Below are positions 61,941-64,000 of a stretch of 64,000 nt of DNA, one piece after another. The stretch spans positions 186,001-250,000 of the forward strand of contig JAZKJV010009789.1 of assembly GCA_037367405.1 (NCBI GenBank). Reading direction: 5' to 3'. The notes under the pieces are model-generated. The model had not been told where the DNA came from, did no database searches, and saw only the letters and a list, made by a program, of their open reading frames with translations. The stretch is from Ottelia alismoides. Its lineage: Eukaryota; Streptophyta; Magnoliopsida; Alismatales; Hydrocharitaceae. How positions within the stretch are numbered: position 1 is the stretch's first letter; every line of letters begins with the position of its first letter. Both the position numbers and the translations under genes were made by a program.

Positions 61941-62490
61941 GATGGAAAAGAGGACAAAACAAAACTCGACTAGGGTAGTAGACTGATCTGAGCGAGTATT
62001 ACAAGACCATATGGAGTATTGATTGCAAATGTAGACTCATACAACCATCCTTGTCAATTCTCAATGCATGTTAGGGATAGAAAATATGATTTATTCGTTT
62101 GAAATCACATTTTCCGATCAAAATTAGTCCATTTTAAAGTGTTGTGTAGCACAGGAACATATAAAGGAGGACTGTGGGGGGCTGGTGAAGGGCCAATAGT
62201 GGTCCCTAGGGGCCAGACGACGGTGCTGGAGATCCTACAAAGAGTCTAAAGGCAGCACTAGGTGACACAACAACAACAACGACAATGCTACAACCATACT
62301 TAGGATTGATCCACTATGCACGAGGCCCAAAGCCATGTGTAAGGGCCACGTAGAGGGCCCGTGGGAGGCACAAAACATAGGGTGGTGGCCCGGTTGTGCG
62401 GAGGGGTAACTTGTGTGGGATATGATACATGTGGGTGATAATCGAGATTTGGCGAGGGTCAAAATATGTCTCACACAAGGCGGAGACAAA
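61941..62490 (-). other. Region upstream of Copia-3 gag
   Basis: Should hold the Copia-3 leader or LTR, but no TGGTATCAGAGC-type primer site is visible. The minus strand has TTTATATGTTCC near 62156-62168, a possible weak TATA element, and a CAACAACAACAACGACAA run at 62268-62285. Nothing else is recognised. Confidence 0.35.
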
Positions 62491-62499
62491 GTTTCTCTG

Positions 62500-64000
62500 G
62501 CGTCCGCTCACGAAACCCCAATTAATCAACAATTAACCCACAAGTCAGAATCAATCAATGAAAAGCAAGATGCGGAGTTAAAATTTATTATAACTCTACA
62601 AAAGATGTGTATAGTGCAAGTAATGTAGAGGTCGAACACAGGGAGCAAGCAGGTAGATCAGGACAAATGAATGCTCAAAATGAATGTGATGTATTTGTCT
62701 ATATGTGCTATTTTTGTGGATTTTTAATTTCTATTATTATTTTTATTTTATTTTTAGATTTTTAATTTTTTTAATTTTTTTATTTTCTGATATTGTATTT
62801 TCTTTTTATATTATATATATATATATTAGTGCCTTTTTCTTTTAATAGATTTATACAGTAATATAAAGGATATATATACAAGGGAGGTAAGAGAGAGATA
62901 AAAAGTAAGTAAAAATATCCAAACTACAGAAAATACAATATTTTTGGGATTTTTATAGTTTTCTATAGTTTTTGTGAATTTTCTATATTTTTGTTATTTT
63001 TTGGTATTTTAAAAATAAAAAAACTCAAAATAGGGAATAAAATAAAGATCCAAAATTAAATTGTAGATAAAAAATAGTAAACAATAATAAAAATTCTCCA
63101 AATTAATTTTAAAATAAAGATAATAAAATAGAGAAAATTAAGAAATAGAATTTTTTTTTGGATTTTTATAGATTTTATAAAAATTTATAAAGGTTTTTAG
63201 TGTTTTTTTTTTTAGTTTTCTTTTTAATTTTTAGTGATTTTTGGTCTGAAGATAAAACACATAAAAACACACAAAATATATTTTTTGGGAATTTTTTTAC
63301 AAAGTTTTATAATTTTTATGGATTTTAAAATGAATACAGGGATAAAAATACATGATTTTGATTTTTTGTAAATAATAAAATGACTAAAAAATGTAAAATA
63401 AAAATGTGGCATTGAAGTGCAATCAATAGAAACTTATGCCTATTTTTTGGGATTTTTTCAAGATTTATAGTGCATGCAATAAATAGAGACAACAAAGAGA
63501 AAATGCAACCCTGGTAGGGGTATTTATGTAAATAAATATAGGTTAAGGATCTAATGTGCAAATTTCTAAAAATTTTATAAAGAAAAAAGTTCATGGACCA
63601 ACTACAAATAAACAATGCCACATGGATATATCTGTAAAAACGCCAAGGATCACGTGGGTAACCACTTGCACAACTGGAGGTAACACAATTGTAATTATCA
63701 TAAACCTGGAGGCTAAAATGCAATTTATCCGAAATATTATAACTACATTAAAAAGTTTTTGGACTAAATATAAATTACAAAATGGTCAAGTGTCCCTCCG
63801 CAAAATTCCCACGCCTCACGTTCGCCAGGTACGTAAGGCGACGTAGCTGGGGACTAAATAAAATATATGGAAAGTTTGGGGTTCTTTTTATAAATATTAC
63901 AAAAATATTAAAATGGTAAGGGAAATATTAAGTACTGTTTAATAAATACAAAAATAGTGAGGGCTGGAGTACCAAATACCCACCGCCTGCGGGAACGGAC
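62500..64000 (-). repeat. Incomplete Gypsy-type LTR at the right edge
   Basis: AT-rich DNA beginning near the motif GATGTGTATAGTGCAAGTAA followed by GAGGTCGAACACAGGGAGCA (62604-62650). This matches the U5-side motif of the Gypsy-1 LTR (GATGTATAGTGTCAAGTTCG, GTCGAACTCAGAG, near 2340). The rest, including homopolymer-rich DNA (62700-63400) and a GC-richer stretch from 63640, fits the LTR profile. The left boundary and primer site could not be fixed, and the right end is outside the window. Confidence 0.5.

Noticed and set aside
1..64000. CRISPR arrays, bacterial operons, rRNA or intact host genes
   Set aside because: No regularly spaced identical repeats, ribosome-binding sites or long uninterrupted frames; all long frames belong to retroelements or are fragments of them.

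Overview
The window looks like intergenic DNA from a flowering plant with a large, repeat-rich genome. I find no intact host gene, rRNA gene, tRNA gene or CRISPR array. Almost everything readable is LTR retrotransposon: Ty3/Gypsy elements with Athila-type pol and a tRNA-Asp-type primer-binding site, and Ty1/Copia elements with an initiator-tRNA-Met-type primer site. All coding regions are broken by stops and frameshifts, so these are fossils. The species cannot be named from the sequence.

Layout. (1) 1-30905: Gypsy-1, minus strand. Its 5' LTR is 26047-30905. The leader, gag, protease and RT run from 26046 down to 19980, and RNase H, integrase and the 3' region from 9193 down to 5886. The 3' LTR is 2179-5885. 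That same LTR is followed directly by a second primer site, leader and gag (2178 to 1), so two elements share one LTR in a tandem array that runs off the left edge. (2) 9194-19979: Copia-1, plus strand, inserted into the Gypsy-1 RNase H reading frame. It has two ~2.5 kb LTRs, a primer site, a long leader, and gag-pol at 13535-17463. (3) 30906-36609: Copia-2, minus strand, with a 5' LTR at 33982-36609. The visible interior is leader followed by non-coding DNA. Gypsy-1 appears to have inserted into it. (4) 36610-39211: unassigned, GC-rich then AT-rich. (5) 39212-56214: Gypsy-2, plus strand, 17,003 bp, flanked by a perfect 5-bp duplication AATAT, with gag, protease, RT, RNase H and integrase all recognisable. 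(6) about 56384-59630: LTR of Gypsy-3, minus strand, inserted into the pol of Copia-3 (59631-61940, minus). (7) about 62500-64000: an incomplete minus-strand Gypsy-type LTR.

The elements form a Russian-doll nest: Copia-3 contains Gypsy-3; Gypsy-2 lies just inside the Gypsy-3 leader; Copia-2 contains the Gypsy-1 array; and Gypsy-1 contains Copia-1. The structure most worth a second look is a conserved series of stem-loops (CTATACTTAGG / CCTAAGTATAG) between the integrase gene and the 3' LTR of both Gypsy-1 and Gypsy-2. Next come a ~1 kb insert of organelle-like composition in one LTR, a candidate leader intron in the Copia elements, and the shared-LTR tandem array.
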